Below, piece by piece: positions 50,080 through 59,061 of a DNA stretch of 64,000 bases. The position numbers were made by a program, and so were the translations under genes. Below the pieces are notes generated by a model. That model saw only the letters and a list, made by a program, of their open reading frames with translations. It was not told the DNA's origin and did no database searches. Each line of letters begins with the position of its first letter. The stretch's first letter is position 1. Origin of the DNA: Paenibacillus pinisoli (GTDB lineage: Bacteria; Bacillota; Bacilli; Paenibacillales; Paenibacillaceae); contig NZ_QXQB01000002.1 in assembly GCF_003605435.1 (NCBI RefSeq), positions 682,001 to 746,000 on the forward strand. Direction: 5' to 3'.

Positions 50080-51348
50080 ATGTCATTACAGCAGTTTAAT
50101 TTGCTTACTTTGCAAGAAGCGATGGATTTGCTTGGCATCAGCAGATCCACCTTCGATCGTTGGCGGAGACATAAGCAGCTTCCCTTCCGCAAGATCGGCA
50201 AGGAAATCTGGGTCGACAAGACCGAACTGGAGCTGTGGATTCATCGTCACGCTACCATCCTGCATAACGCGGCTATGCTGCAGGAAAGCGTAAAGAACAT
50301 GCCGGGCAGACATCACGAATCCGGGGCTTACGAGGATTCGTATAAAAGAGCCAGCGATGCAGCTTCCCCTCTGCTCGTCTCGGTCGGCTATCAAAGCCGT
50401 TCCGCGCAAATCTGGACTTCCTTCATCATGAAGGAGCTGGGCTGGTTCGAGGAGGAGCTGTCCCGTACGATGCCGGGAAAGCCAGTTGAGGTGCAATGGA
50501 CCGATGCGCCTAACGGGCCGGAGCTAGTCCAAGGAATGATTGGCGGGCATATTCATATCGCCTCTCTAGGAGATTATCCGATTGCACTGTGCTCATCGCT
50601 TGGGCAAGTGCTTCCCTCCTTCCGTCCGGTGCTGCTCGCCTGCGACGGCAAGACGCAAGGAGGACAAGGAATTGGTCTCGTTATCCGCAATGATATTCAG
50701 CTGAAAACCGCCTCCCATATCGAAAGCTTGTCGATTTCCGCAGTAGCCCAATCCAGCTCCGGCGGCCGCATGGCCAAGATTCTTCACAACTTCGGTATTG
50801 AGGACAGCCAGGTACTGCATCGGGAGCTGGATGAAAGCTTAGCCGGCATGATGCGTCAGGAGCTGTCCGGAAGCGTGTTGAATGAGCCATACCTCAGCAT
50901 GGCCCAACATCGCGGATTAGGCCGCGTTCTTGTTCAAGAAGAGCCGGGGGACGATTTCCTGACGGGCATCGTAGTCGATGAAGCTTGGGCAAGCCGCCAT
51001 CCCGCCGTCATCGTGGCTTATCTCAAAGCGCATCTGCGCGTGCATCAATTCGTACGATCATCCCCGCTTCGGGCAGCAAGCATCATCTCTCGCCGCCAAG
51101 GCATCCCCGCCGAAGTGGCGGCTTCTATCGCAGCCAGCGTATGCTGGGATTCTGCCTTATACGAGATGGAGCTTGCCAGCTTGAACCGGCTGAATCAGGA
51201 GCAAGCCAGAAGCAGTGGTTGGCTCGCCGCCGGGCGCGGCATCGAGTACCGCTTCGAATACCTCTATGAAGCGATGGAGGCCCTGCGGCTGCCTGTGCCG
51301 GACAGAGCCCTGCCCGATGAAGACTGGGCTGCCCGCGGACTTTATTAG
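50080..51348 (+). CDS. One-component regulator: excisionase-type HTH fused to an SsuA-like binding domain
   Basis: Cytoplasmic protein of 422 aa without signal peptide. Residues about 8-58 form an HTH_17/MerR-like DNA-binding domain (LTLQEAMDLLGISRSTFDRW, then KIGKEIWVDKTELELWI). After a linker, residues about 105-345 match an NMT1/SsuA type II solute-binding fold (LLVSVGYQSRSAQIWTSFIM, LVQGMIGGHIHIASLGDYPI). The C-terminal part is helical. ATG 50080 follows AAGGAGG at 8 bp. It is divergent from a sulfonate importer whose binding protein has the same fold. It is probably a ligand-sensing regulator of that operon; activator or repressor is unknown. Confidence 0.82.
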   Translation: MSLQQFNLLTLQEAMDLLGISRSTFDRWRRHKQLPFRKIGKEIWVDKTELELWIHRHATILHNAAMLQESVKNMPGRHHESGAYEDSYKRASDAASPLLVSVGYQSRSAQIWTSFIMKELGWFEEELSRTMPGKPVEVQWTDAPNGPELVQGMIGGHIHIASLGDYPIALCSSLGQVLPSFRPVLLACDGKTQGGQGIGLVIRNDIQLKTASHIESLSISAVAQSSSGGRMAKILHNFGIEDSQVLHRELDESLAGMMRQELSGSVLNEPYLSMAQHRGLGRVLVQEEPGDDFLTGIVVDEAWASRHPAVIVAYLKAHLRVHQFVRSSPLRAASIISRRQGIPAEVAASIAASVCWDSALYEMELASLNRLNQEQARSSGWLAAGRGIEYRFEYLYEAMEALRLPVPDRALPDEDWAARGLY

Positions 51349-51375
51349 CAGCACTCTTTGCATCAGCTCAAACTA

Positions 51376-51413
51376 AAAACCAGCCGCCCACTTATGAATG
51401 GGCGACTGGTTTT
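51376..51413. terminator. Bidirectional terminator
   Basis: AAAACCAGCCGCCCA pairs with TGGGCGACTGGTTTT (one mismatch zone) around CTTATGAA, with A/T runs on both sides. It lies between the convergent regulator and small membrane protein genes. Confidence 0.88.
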
Positions 51414-51430
51414 AACAAGTTTCTCGGATA

Positions 51431-51619
51431 TTAAAATGTTCGTATTACCTTTGCAAGGGTTCTATAAGTCAGCCCCCAGATCATAGGGAAAAAAATAACT
51501 CCAATCATAATCAATCCGAGGTAATAGGAAGCAATAAGAATCACCACTCCTGCCAGTGTTGAAAGTACAGCAGCCTTTCGATTACTATACACGTGCTTCC
51601 CCCTTTCAAGATTAATCAT
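51431..51619 (-). CDS. Small hydrophobic protein
   Basis: Hypothetical protein of 62 aa with a basic N-terminus and a long hydrophobic stretch (about 18-50, AAVLSTLAGVVILIASYYLG and LIMIGVIFFPMIWGL), likely two short membrane segments. GAAAGGGGG-like sequence precedes the region. The start overlaps the end of the 104-aa membrane protein gene by 8 bp, suggesting translational coupling. The family is not recognised. Confidence 0.55.
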   Translation of the reverse strand: MINLERGKHVYSNRKAAVLSTLAGVVILIASYYLGLIMIGVIFFPMIWGLTYRTLAKVIRTF

Positions 51620-51926
51620 TCTCCTTGGTTGTCATGGCGCCCTTCGACTCCATTCTAGTAAGCAGCCTTGTCATCAAGAACCCTAGAATACCGCCCGCAG
51701 CTACAATCCCCAACCTCTCCATCGTATCTTGCCATGTAAAGCTGCTCCAATTTGTAATAATCCTATATACCGCATGAATCAGAAGGACAGGCAGACCCAC
51801 CCACAATATTGCTGACCTTAACCTGTTGGTTACACGAGATATAGCTCGATTAAGCCTTTCCGACTTGCTGAAACTTCGTATGGTAATGAGCACGGTAGGA
51901 ATGAGCAACAGTACGATGAGCAGCAT
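51612..51926 (-). CDS. Small membrane protein
   Basis: Hypothetical protein of 104 aa with three hydrophobic segments (about 1-16, 40-56 and 70-88) and a basic stretch RLNRAISRVTNRLRS. AGGTGA precedes the ATG. It forms a two-gene unit with the overlapping 62-aa hydrophobic protein downstream. The pair could be a small membrane complex; no function can be assigned. Confidence 0.55.
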   Translation of the reverse strand: MLLIVLLLIPTVLITIRSFSKSERLNRAISRVTNRLRSAILWVGLPVLLIHAVYRIITNWSSFTWQDTMERLGIVAAGGILGFLMTRLLTRMESKGAMTTKEND

Positions 51927-52037
51927 GATTCACCTGATTCCATAAGTTTTCCAATTCATCTAGCCTCATCATATTCCATGTCGCGATAGGTGTCTATATA
52001 TTCCAATAAGAAGCTCACACATTCAAAAACACATATC

Positions 52038-52069
52038 AAAAAAGCCCCAGGCACAAGGCCTGGAGCTTC
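52038..52069 (-). terminator. Terminator after the SDR gene
   Basis: AGCCCCAGGC and GCCTGGAGCT form a stem (one mismatch), with TTTTTT following on the minus strand. Confidence 0.8.
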
Positions 52070-52082
52070 TCATTTGATCCTA

Positions 52083-52856
52083 TTATTGATTCATCTGACC
52101 GCCGTCTACAGTGTAGATGGATTGAGTGACATAGGAAGAGTCGTCGGACAGCAGGAAGATCGCCACGTTGGCCACTTCTTCCGCTTCGCCGTAGCGGCCC
52201 ATCGGCACGGCTGCGCCGAATGCTTTTCTTGCTCCTTCGGCATCCTGCGGCACTGTATTTTTTTCGATCTGGCGCATCATGCGGGTGTTGATGACGCCCG
52301 GCGCTACCGCATTGACGCGAACGCCGAACGGCGCTGTCTCCAGTGCCACTACGCGAGTCATCCCGATCAATGCATGCTTGGAGCTATTGTAGCCCACAAA
52401 TCCAGGCGAGCCGATCAGACCGGCGCCGGATGCCGTATTCACAATGCTTCCGTAACCTTGCTTCTTCATGGCCGGTACCACATATTTCAGGCCGAAGAAG
52501 GCGCCTTTCACGTTGACATTCAGCACCAGCTCGAATACGTCCGTCGGATAATCCTCTACGTTCGCTGTGATGCCCTCGATACCGGCGTTGTTGAAGAAGC
52601 CGTCGATTTTTCCGAACTTATCCAGAGTTGCCTCTACATAAGCTTGGACTTCATTTTCATTCGCCACATTCGCTTGCAGGGCAAGCGCTTTGCCTTCTTC
52701 AAGACCCAGCTCTGCAACAACAGCTTCTACCGCATCCAGCTTCAAATCGACCAAAACAAGGCTTGCACCCTGCTCAGCCAATTTCTGCGCTGTTACTTTG
52801 CCGATACCGCCAGCCGCGCCAGTTATAATAATGACTTTGCCATCGAATTTTCCCAT
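52083..52856 (-). CDS. Short-chain dehydrogenase/reductase
   Basis: Classical SDR oxidoreductase of 257 aa. The cofactor motif is VIIITGAAGGIGKVTAQKLA with Asp in VLVDLKLD, favouring NAD(H). The structural NNAG is in GFFNNAGIEG, catalytic Ser in SIVNTASGAGLIG, and Tyr/Lys in GYNSSKHAL. Here the Tyr precedes NSSK instead of the usual YxxxK with A, and spacing YNSSK is intact. The C-terminus LLSDDSSYVTQSIYTVDGGQ is standard. The substrate is unknown. GGGAGG precedes the ATG. Confidence 0.92.
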   Translation of the reverse strand: MGKFDGKVIIITGAAGGIGKVTAQKLAEQGASLVLVDLKLDAVEAVVAELGLEEGKALALQANVANENEVQAYVEATLDKFGKIDGFFNNAGIEGITANVEDYPTDVFELVLNVNVKGAFFGLKYVVPAMKKQGYGSIVNTASGAGLIGSPGFVGYNSSKHALIGMTRVVALETAPFGVRVNAVAPGVINTRMMRQIEKNTVPQDAEGARKAFGAAVPMGRYGEAEEVANVAIFLLSDDSSYVTQSIYTVDGGQMNQ

Positions 52857-53276
52857 ATGAATAAGCCTCCCTTAGAGTTGTATCCAGACATCTTAGGATT
52901 CATTGCTGTCAGGCTCTATATTCGAGCTTCCCAACTATTTATTGCATCAATCTCATGTATTAGGCCTCTGCGCAGGACGACCTTACAGCACTTGTCTTAA
53001 TGAACTTAATCTCCTTAAAACTGTGCTATTTTGTTCACATCTTTATTGTACTGCGTTGCTCTTCGGGAACAAATCATTAGAATTGGCGCAAGTGTCGGAT
53101 TCATATACACTTCAGCTGAATGTGTCGGATTGGATGGGATTTATTTATTAGAGATCTATCCATGAGGGGCTGTTTTTTATTAGGGGGAATATACCGGAGT
53201 CCAAAATAAATACGGTCAAAAGGATACTTTATGTGCAAAAGCAGCCTTTTGACCGTATGAGCATATCTATCGTATG
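52857..53276. other. 420-bp intergenic region
   Basis: No credible gene. It contains the SDR promoter region, a direct repeat GTGTCGGATT (53091 and 53121) and the terminator of the HxlR gene at 53211-53257. Confidence 0.5.
53211..53257 (-). terminator. Terminator of the HxlR gene
   Basis: TACGGTCAAAAGG pairs perfectly with CCTTTTGACCGTA (13 bp), followed by TTTATTTT on the minus strand. Confidence 0.8.
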
Positions 53277-53666
53277 TCAGCTTTTCAATTGGCGCACAGC
53301 AGCATCCGCTTCGGCGAGCAAATAGCTCTCTCTGGCCTTCTGTACTGAAGGATAATGCTCCGCAGCCCATCCTTTCAGCATCTTCATGCAAGGAATCAGT
53401 GTCTCGCCCAGCGGGGTCAAGGTATAATCCACGATAGGCGGCACGGACGGCGTAACCTTCCGGCTGACCAGACCGTCCCGCTCCAGCTGCTTTAACGTCT
53501 GCGTCAGCATCTTTTGCGAAATGCCATCTATGCGCCTCTTGATCTCTCCGTAGCGAATGGTGCCGTTCTCCAGAGAGTAGATAACGAGCGCGGTCCATTT
53601 GTTCGAGATGATCTCCAGGACATGAGTATAGCTGCATGCTGTATGCGAAATATCTGCAGGCTTCAT
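53277..53666 (-). CDS. HxlR-family transcriptional regulator
   Basis: Winged-helix regulator of 129 aa: CSYTHVLEIISNKWTALVIY, then IRYGEIKRRIDGISQKMLTQ, TLKQLERDGLVSRKV and VDYTLTPLGETLIPCMKML. The Cys near the N-terminus is the position used for redox or aldehyde sensing in several HxlR/YodB proteins. ATG 53666 is preferred over 53732 because GGAGGCGGAGGG lies just before it. It is divergent from a zinc-less alcohol dehydrogenase gene and probably controls it, as HxlR regulators usually control a neighbouring oxidoreductase. Confidence 0.9.
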   Translation of the reverse strand: MKPADISHTACSYTHVLEIISNKWTALVIYSLENGTIRYGEIKRRIDGISQKMLTQTLKQLERDGLVSRKVTPSVPPIVDYTLTPLGETLIPCMKMLKGWAAEHYPSVQKARESYLLAEADAAVRQLKS

Positions 53667-53707
53667 AACCCTCCGCCTCCTCTCCCGCACCTTGAGGTTC
53701 GTAACCG

Positions 53708-53717
53708 ACTTTAAAGT
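53708..53717. promoter_or_regulatory. Palindrome in the HxlR/dehydrogenase intergenic region
   Basis: ACTTTAAAGT is a perfect 10-bp palindrome, and GGTT-CGT-AACC lies just beside it at 53696-53706. Both are between the divergent starts and may be the HxlR operator. Confidence 0.4.
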
Positions 53718-53783
53718 GCCGTCTAGCATCATCTTAGTTCATGAATTAAGGTGTGTCTATACCCATTGAAGGAGTGAAGATTC

Positions 53784-54797
53784 ATGAAAGCATACATGAT
53801 TAAAGGAGGCTTCGGCCTCCATCATGTCACGGAGACCGATCTCCCGGTCCCGTCCCCTGCGAGGGGCGAGGTGCTCATACGCATGAAAGCTGTTTCGCTG
53901 AATGCGCGCGATATCGGGGTTATTGACGGTTTCTACAACCCTCAGCTGAGCGAACCGCTGATTCCGGTATCGGACGGAGTAGGCGAAGTCGTTGCCGTAG
54001 GGGAGAATGCTGGCAAGTTCCAGGCAGGCGATCGGGTAAGCCCGATCTTCACCCAAAGCTGGAAGTCCGGCGAGGCTACGCAGGACAACTGGATTACGAC
54101 GCTAGGGAGTCCGCTTCAAGGGATGCTTGCGGAGTACGTTGTCCTTCCTGAGGAAGGGCTGGTTCGCGTCCCAGACTACTTGACCGATATCGAAGCGGCG
54201 ACGCTGCCCTGCGCCGGAGTGACCGCCTGGCATGCCATTGTCGAGGAAGGCCAAGTCAAGGCAGGCGACACTGTCGTCGTCCAGGGAACCGGCGGCGTCT
54301 CGTTGTTCGCCCTTCAATTCGCCAAGCTGCAAGGAGCGAGGGTGATTGTTACCTCCAGCAGCGATGCCAAGCTCGACAGGGCGATCGAATTAGGCGCCGA
54401 CCACGGCATCAACTACAAGAGCACACCGGAATGGGATCAGGCCGTGCTCGAACACACAGAGGGACGCGGAGCCGACCATATCGTCGATCTCGGCGGCGGG
54501 GCTACGCTTAATCGGTCCATCTCCGCCTTGCGTGTCGGCGGCGGGATCAGCATCGTGGGGATATTGTCCGGGGCGAGCGTCGAAGGGCTCGCTATCGTCC
54601 CTGCCATTCTGAGAAGGGCAAAATTGCAGGCCATTAATGTAGGCAGCAGAGACATGTTCGAGCGGATGAATGCCGCTATCGCCCATCACAAGCTTCGCCC
54701 TGTCGTCGATGCCGTCTATCCATTTACGCAAGCTCTCGATGCTCTCAGCCATCTGTCGAAGGGTTCGTATTTCGGCAAAATCGCCATTTCGTTCTAA
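53784..54797 (+). CDS. NAD(P)-dependent medium-chain alcohol dehydrogenase/quinone reductase
   Basis: MDR-family oxidoreductase of 337 aa. It has the GroES-like N-terminal part (EVLIRMKAVSLNARDIGVID, then GVGEVVAVGENAGKFQAGDR). The Rossmann motif is VVVQGTGGVSLFALQFAKLQ. The catalytic-zinc Cys is replaced (SLNARD) and the structural-zinc cysteines are absent, so it is a zinc-independent quinone-reductase-like member. GAAGGAG precedes the ATG. It is divergent from an HxlR regulator, and its stop codon overlaps that of the converging YesN-like gene. Confidence 0.9.
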   Translation: MKAYMIKGGFGLHHVTETDLPVPSPARGEVLIRMKAVSLNARDIGVIDGFYNPQLSEPLIPVSDGVGEVVAVGENAGKFQAGDRVSPIFTQSWKSGEATQDNWITTLGSPLQGMLAEYVVLPEEGLVRVPDYLTDIEAATLPCAGVTAWHAIVEEGQVKAGDTVVVQGTGGVSLFALQFAKLQGARVIVTSSSDAKLDRAIELGADHGINYKSTPEWDQAVLEHTEGRGADHIVDLGGGATLNRSISALRVGGGISIVGILSGASVEGLAIVPAILRRAKLQAINVGSRDMFERMNAAIAHHKLRPVVDAVYPFTQALDALSHLSKGSYFGKIAISF

Positions 54798-55603
54798 CCG
54801 TTCGCGTCATGCTCCTCTTTGGTTCCGTGCCCGTACGTCTCCTGATAATAGCTGGGCGTGCAGCCTGCGTATTTTTTGAAGATCGCAATAAAATATTTGT
54901 AGTCCTTGAAGCCGACATCCGCGGCGATGGCATATACTTTCCCGTCACTTCGCTGAAGCAGTTCCATCGCTTTCTGAATACGGTAGCGGTTCAGGAAGTC
55001 GTTAAACGTGTAGGTCGTCTCGCTTTTGAACTTCTGGTTCAGATACGTAGCGCTGACCTCCAGCTTCTCCACCAGGTCCTTGATGCTGATCTTCTCCGCA
55101 TAGTGCTCCTGCACATATTGAAGCATCTTCGTTACGTAACGGGACGACTTGCCCGGCAGCTTCACGACCGAAGCCTGCCGGGCTTCTCCGCTTCCCGACT
55201 CGGAAGTCTTCAGCGCGGCATATTGGCGCTTCATCTCTACCTGGCTTTTGGCCCGCTCCAGCGCGGCCAGCAGCTGCTCCTGCTCCAGCGGCTTAAGCAA
55301 ATACTCTGTGACGCCAAGCCGGATGGCAGCCTTGGCAAGCCGGAATTCATCATAGCCTGACAGGATGATATAGCTGCACGATGCCCCCTCTACGCTTTGC
55401 TCAATCATCGCAATGCCGTCCATCAACGGCATGTTGACGTCCACAATAACAATATCCGGCTGGAGTGCAGCAATCTGCCGCAGCCCTTCCTCTCCGTTCT
55501 CGGCCTCGCCCACCACGACACAGTCCGCTCCCATCCAGTCAAAGGTAAAGCGAAGCCCTTTGCGAATCATCTCTTCATCTTCCACCAGCAGCACCTTGAA
55601 CAT
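54794..55603 (-). CDS. YesN-type response regulator with AraC DNA-binding domain
   Basis: Response regulator of 269 aa. The receiver (about 1-120) has VLLVEDEEMIRKGLRFTF, phospho-acceptor Asp55 in IVIVDVNMPLMDG, and LKPLEQEQLLAALERA. The AraC helix-turn-helix pair (about 165-262) contains ISIKDLVEKLEVSATYLNQK and VYAIAADVGFKDYKYFIAIF. It is the last gene of the import/two-component locus and overlaps the sensor kinase gene by 29 bp. It should activate the upstream transporter operon. Confidence 0.93.
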   Translation of the reverse strand: MFKVLLVEDEEMIRKGLRFTFDWMGADCVVVGEAENGEEGLRQIAALQPDIVIVDVNMPLMDGIAMIEQSVEGASCSYIILSGYDEFRLAKAAIRLGVTEYLLKPLEQEQLLAALERAKSQVEMKRQYAALKTSESGSGEARQASVVKLPGKSSRYVTKMLQYVQEHYAEKISIKDLVEKLEVSATYLNQKFKSETTYTFNDFLNRYRIQKAMELLQRSDGKVYAIAADVGFKDYKYFIAIFKKYAGCTPSYYQETYGHGTKEEHDANG

Positions 55604-57290
55604 CCGCTTCCTCCTTCCGGTACGGCAGCAAGAATGTTACGGCCGTTCCTTCCCCTTGGGCGCTGTCAATCCGAATGCCGTAGCGCTCACCGTACATCAG
55701 TACCAATCTCCTGTGCAAATTATGCAGTCCGATATGCGGCGCGCGGTTGTTCTGCGATAGCATGATCTCCCGAACCTCTTCCAGCCGCTCCTGGCTCATG
55801 CCGCCCCCGTCATCCTTCACCTCGATGACAAGGTCATCACCCATCACGCAGCCAACCACTTCGATGGAGACAGCTTGGCGCTGGCGATACCCGTATTTGA
55901 TCGCATTTTCAATAACCGGCTGCAGCATCAGCCTCGGCACAAGCGCCGCCTTCGCCGCCTCCTCTACCTTCTCCACATAGTTAAGCCTGTCCTTGAATCG
56001 CATCTGCTGGAGCTTCATATACCCTGCGATGTACTCCAGATCAGTGCCAAGAACCACTTGATCCCGCTCGTTGCCGATACTGTAACGCAGGTGGCGGGAC
56101 AACGTAAGCACAATATCTTGAGCCAGCTTGTCATCGACGACAATGGCGTATCGCAGCATCTCCAGCACGTTGAAAATAAAATGCGGATGAAACTGCGACT
56201 GCAGATGCTTCACTTCAATGACCCGGCGCAAATCCGACAGCTCCTCATTTTTGGCTACCAGTTCATTGAGCCGTCTTAACATCAGATTATATTGATTCGC
56301 CAGCGTATCGAATTCATCGCCTGTTCCGATATAGACATACGCATCCATATTGCCGGATTGCAGCTCCCGCACGGCATAGGTCAGCTTATCCATCGCACGC
56401 GACTGGCGCGTGGAGATCATGCGGGCGGAATAACGGATGAGCAGCCACAGCAGCAGACTTGCAAGCGCAAAGAAAACGGCCAGCGACAAGTAAGCGGCAT
56501 GATTCCATTGAGCCGCGCTAAGCGTATAGATCTGCCACTGCGAGACGAGCGCATACGTCTCCTTGCTGTAATACCGCCCCTTATCGATCCAGACAAAGCC
56601 CTGCGGCTCCCCAGCGAGGCTGTACTTATTCATCAGACCGCGCGTCAGATTGCTCGTCGTTGCAATAATATTATGATAGGAGTCCGTCACGACGGCAATT
56701 TCATTATTTTGCACAAAAATAAGCTTCTGGAAGTCTTCTTCATACAGCTGATATATCAAGTATCCGGCAATCCGGCTGCCGCTCGGAATCGCTCTGGCAA
56801 AGGTATAAGCGGTGTAACGGTCCTGGGAGAAGCGGATTTGATTCGTCTCCGCAAGCGAAGCCAGGCCTTGCCCCTCCATTCTGCGAACGATAGCTTGCAG
56901 CGCCTGATCCGTCGATTCCGAGCCATAGTTGGCTGAGGACGCCAGAATAACGCCATCAGGACTTAGAATATGCATAATGCTCTTTACTTGCTGGCGGCTG
57001 TTGAAGCTGTAGAACCGCTCGAACAATTCCGGCCCCCCTTGCCCCGACTCCACATAGGAAATGACCGCTCCTTGCTCGGCAGCCTCGTTCATCTCCTTGG
57101 TATAGGAAGCGTATACACTTTCCAAAGCCGACTTGATCTTCTTGCCGGCATCAGTCGTCTGGCTGACCAATAGCAGCTTCGAGTTGATCATCATGAACAG
57201 CAGGAAGAGGACGAACAGAATCGAGATCGGCACTAACGTATGCAGCAGGAACATCCGGCGCAGCGAATCTTTGAAGCTCCTTTTGGCCAC
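55575..57290 (-). CDS. YesM-type sensor histidine kinase
   Basis: Membrane sensor of 571 aa. There are membrane segments at about 15-38 and 285-305, an extracytoplasmic Cache-like domain between them, and a HAMP linker. The His_kinase domain has VIEVKHLQSQFHPHFIFNVL with the phospho-acceptor His, and the ATPase has LVIEVKDDGGGMSQERLEEV and HIGLHNLHRRLVLMYGERYG. The start is taken as GTG 57290, 8 bp after AAAGGAG; the upstream ATG codons precede that site. It follows the permease gene after a terminator-like hairpin, so its level may be set below that of the transporter. Confidence 0.9.
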   Translation of the reverse strand: MAKRSFKDSLRRMFLLHTLVPISILFVLFLLFMMINSKLLLVSQTTDAGKKIKSALESVYASYTKEMNEAAEQGAVISYVESGQGGPELFERFYSFNSRQQVKSIMHILSPDGVILASSANYGSESTDQALQAIVRRMEGQGLASLAETNQIRFSQDRYTAYTFARAIPSGSRIAGYLIYQLYEEDFQKLIFVQNNEIAVVTDSYHNIIATTSNLTRGLMNKYSLAGEPQGFVWIDKGRYYSKETYALVSQWQIYTLSAAQWNHAAYLSLAVFFALASLLLWLLIRYSARMISTRQSRAMDKLTYAVRELQSGNMDAYVYIGTGDEFDTLANQYNLMLRRLNELVAKNEELSDLRRVIEVKHLQSQFHPHFIFNVLEMLRYAIVVDDKLAQDIVLTLSRHLRYSIGNERDQVVLGTDLEYIAGYMKLQQMRFKDRLNYVEKVEEAAKAALVPRLMLQPVIENAIKYGYRQRQAVSIEVVGCVMGDDLVIEVKDDGGGMSQERLEEVREIMLSQNNRAPHIGLHNLHRRLVLMYGERYGIRIDSAQGEGTAVTFLLPYRKEEADVQGAAGGR

Positions 57291-57370
57291 TTCGCCCTCT
57301 CCTTTCATGCGTCTCATATTTTTTGCGAAATGCGGAAAGGCTATGCCCTAATGTCCCTCCCTGAATGGAC

Positions 57371-57407
57371 AAAAGGCCGGAACTCGCTTCCGCGAGCCCG
57401 GTCCGGA
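57371..57407 (-). terminator. Intra-operon terminator-like hairpin between permease and YesM genes
   Basis: On the minus strand CCGGGCTCGC-GGAA-GCGAGTTCCGG forms a strong stem followed by TTTTG. It lies 2 bp after the permease stop codon and 80 bp before the kinase start. Confidence 0.75.
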
Positions 57408-57408
57408 C

Positions 57409-59061
57409 TTACATGGTCACTTCTTTTTTGCCCGACAACTTGAAGAACAAGAGCAACGAGATGACGGTAATGACCGTCAGCATCGTGGACAACGCGGCCG
57501 CTACTCCGTAATTGCCCCGGACGACTTCCGTATAGACGGCAACGGTCATCGTTCTCGTATTCCCCGTGTAGAGAATAATCGAAGTGCTAAGTTCAGTTAT
57601 AATGCTGATCCAGCTAATAATCGCGCCGGCGAATACGCCGGATATCATCATCGGAACCGTAATTTTGAAGAAGGTCCTCATCGTAGAGGAGCCCAGGCTG
57701 ATTGCCGCTTCCTCGATGCTGTCGTTCACCTGATGCAGCACGGCTGCGCTGGAGCGAATTGTGTACGGCAAGCGCCGAATGGTGAAAGCCGCAATAAGAA
57801 TGATCATGGTGCCGCTGAGTACAAGCGGCGGCTTATTGAAGGTGACGAGCAGCGCGATGCCCAATATAGAGCCCGGCACAATGTAAGGCAGCATCGAGAA
57901 CGTATCCAGCAGATTCGCGACTGCGCCTTTACGCTTCACCGTTACATACGCAATCAGCATAGCTGCGAGTGTAATAATCACAATCGTAATGCCCGCGATG
58001 ATAAAGGTATTATAGATGGAATCCCCCACCTTCGAAAAGGCGGCCTTGTAGCTATCAAGCGAATATCCGTCTACAAAGATTTTGCCAGACGTCTTCTGGA
58101 AGGACGTATAGGCGACATAGGTTTGCGGCATCATCGCTAAAATCGTGAACAGATAGACATAGATATGGGCGGCTGCATTCGCCACGCCCTTCAGCTTCTT
58201 AGGTTCAATCGGATTGAGTGCGCTCATGCTGTACGATTTCCGGTTGGCTACAAACTTCTGCAGCAGGAACACCGCTGTTGCGAATACGACCACAATTACG
58301 CTAATCGCTGCAGCAAATCCGTCGTCGCCGCCGACTTCGCTAATAAACTCATTGAAGATGAGGACCGGAACCGTGCGGAAGCCCTCGCCGATCAGCATTG
58401 GCGTACCGAAGTCCGCGAAGGCTCTCATGAAGACGAGCAAGCCGCCGGCAAGCAGCGTCGGAGTGATCAGCGGCACGAGAATCTTCCACATTTTCTTCAG
58501 GCCGGTGCAGTTCATGCTTTCCGCGGCCTCCATAAGAGAGTTATCGACATTCTTCAGCGCTCCGGATACATACATGAAAATAAGCGGAGACAATTGCAGT
58601 GTCAGTACAAGCAGAATGCCGGAAAATCCGTAGACGTCAGGCATGCGGAAGCCGAATACATCATGAAAAAAGTTCGTAATGACGCCGTTGCGGCCAAGCA
58701 GCAAGATCCAGGCGTACGCCCCGATGAACGGAGCGGACATCGAAGAAATCAGGATCAGGATGCGGATTGTGCCGCTGCCTTTGATCTTGGCTATTGTCAT
58801 TATATAAGCAAGCGGCCCCGCTACAATAACAGAGAGCAAGGTTACGCATACAGTCACCTTTATACTGTTCCAGACAGCGTTCATATAATAGGCTTTGCTG
58901 AAAAACTTCGTGAAATAAGCCAAGGAAAACTCGCCTGTCGTGCCGTCGAAGAAGCTCTTGATCAGCAGCATGAACAGCGGCAGCGCCAGGAAGATCAAAT
59001 ATCCGGCAAAAATAACAAACGTGATGAGCGACCAAATGTCCCATCGTTTCATGCGATTCAT
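57409..59061 (-). CDS. Double-domain ABC transporter permease, FbpB/AfuB type
   Basis: Membrane subunit of 550 aa made of two fused permease halves, each with six segments and an EAA loop. The first is SLMEAAESMNCTGLKKMWKI followed by LVPLITPTLL. The second is SIEEAAISLGSSTMRTFFKI followed by TVPMMISGVF. This double form is typical of the ferric-iron (FbpB) and sugar-phosphate/phosphonate (AfuB, PhnU-like) importers. The ATG overlaps the ATPase stop codon (ATGA), showing translational coupling. Confidence 0.92.
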   Translation of the reverse strand: MNRMKRWDIWSLITFVIFAGYLIFLALPLFMLLIKSFFDGTTGEFSLAYFTKFFSKAYYMNAVWNSIKVTVCVTLLSVIVAGPLAYIMTIAKIKGSGTIRILILISSMSAPFIGAYAWILLLGRNGVITNFFHDVFGFRMPDVYGFSGILLVLTLQLSPLIFMYVSGALKNVDNSLMEAAESMNCTGLKKMWKILVPLITPTLLAGGLLVFMRAFADFGTPMLIGEGFRTVPVLIFNEFISEVGGDDGFAAAISVIVVVFATAVFLLQKFVANRKSYSMSALNPIEPKKLKGVANAAAHIYVYLFTILAMMPQTYVAYTSFQKTSGKIFVDGYSLDSYKAAFSKVGDSIYNTFIIAGITIVIITLAAMLIAYVTVKRKGAVANLLDTFSMLPYIVPGSILGIALLVTFNKPPLVLSGTMIILIAAFTIRRLPYTIRSSAAVLHQVNDSIEEAAISLGSSTMRTFFKITVPMMISGVFAGAIISWISIITELSTSIILYTGNTRTMTVAVYTEVVRGNYGVAAALSTMLTVITVISLLLFFKLSGKKEVTM

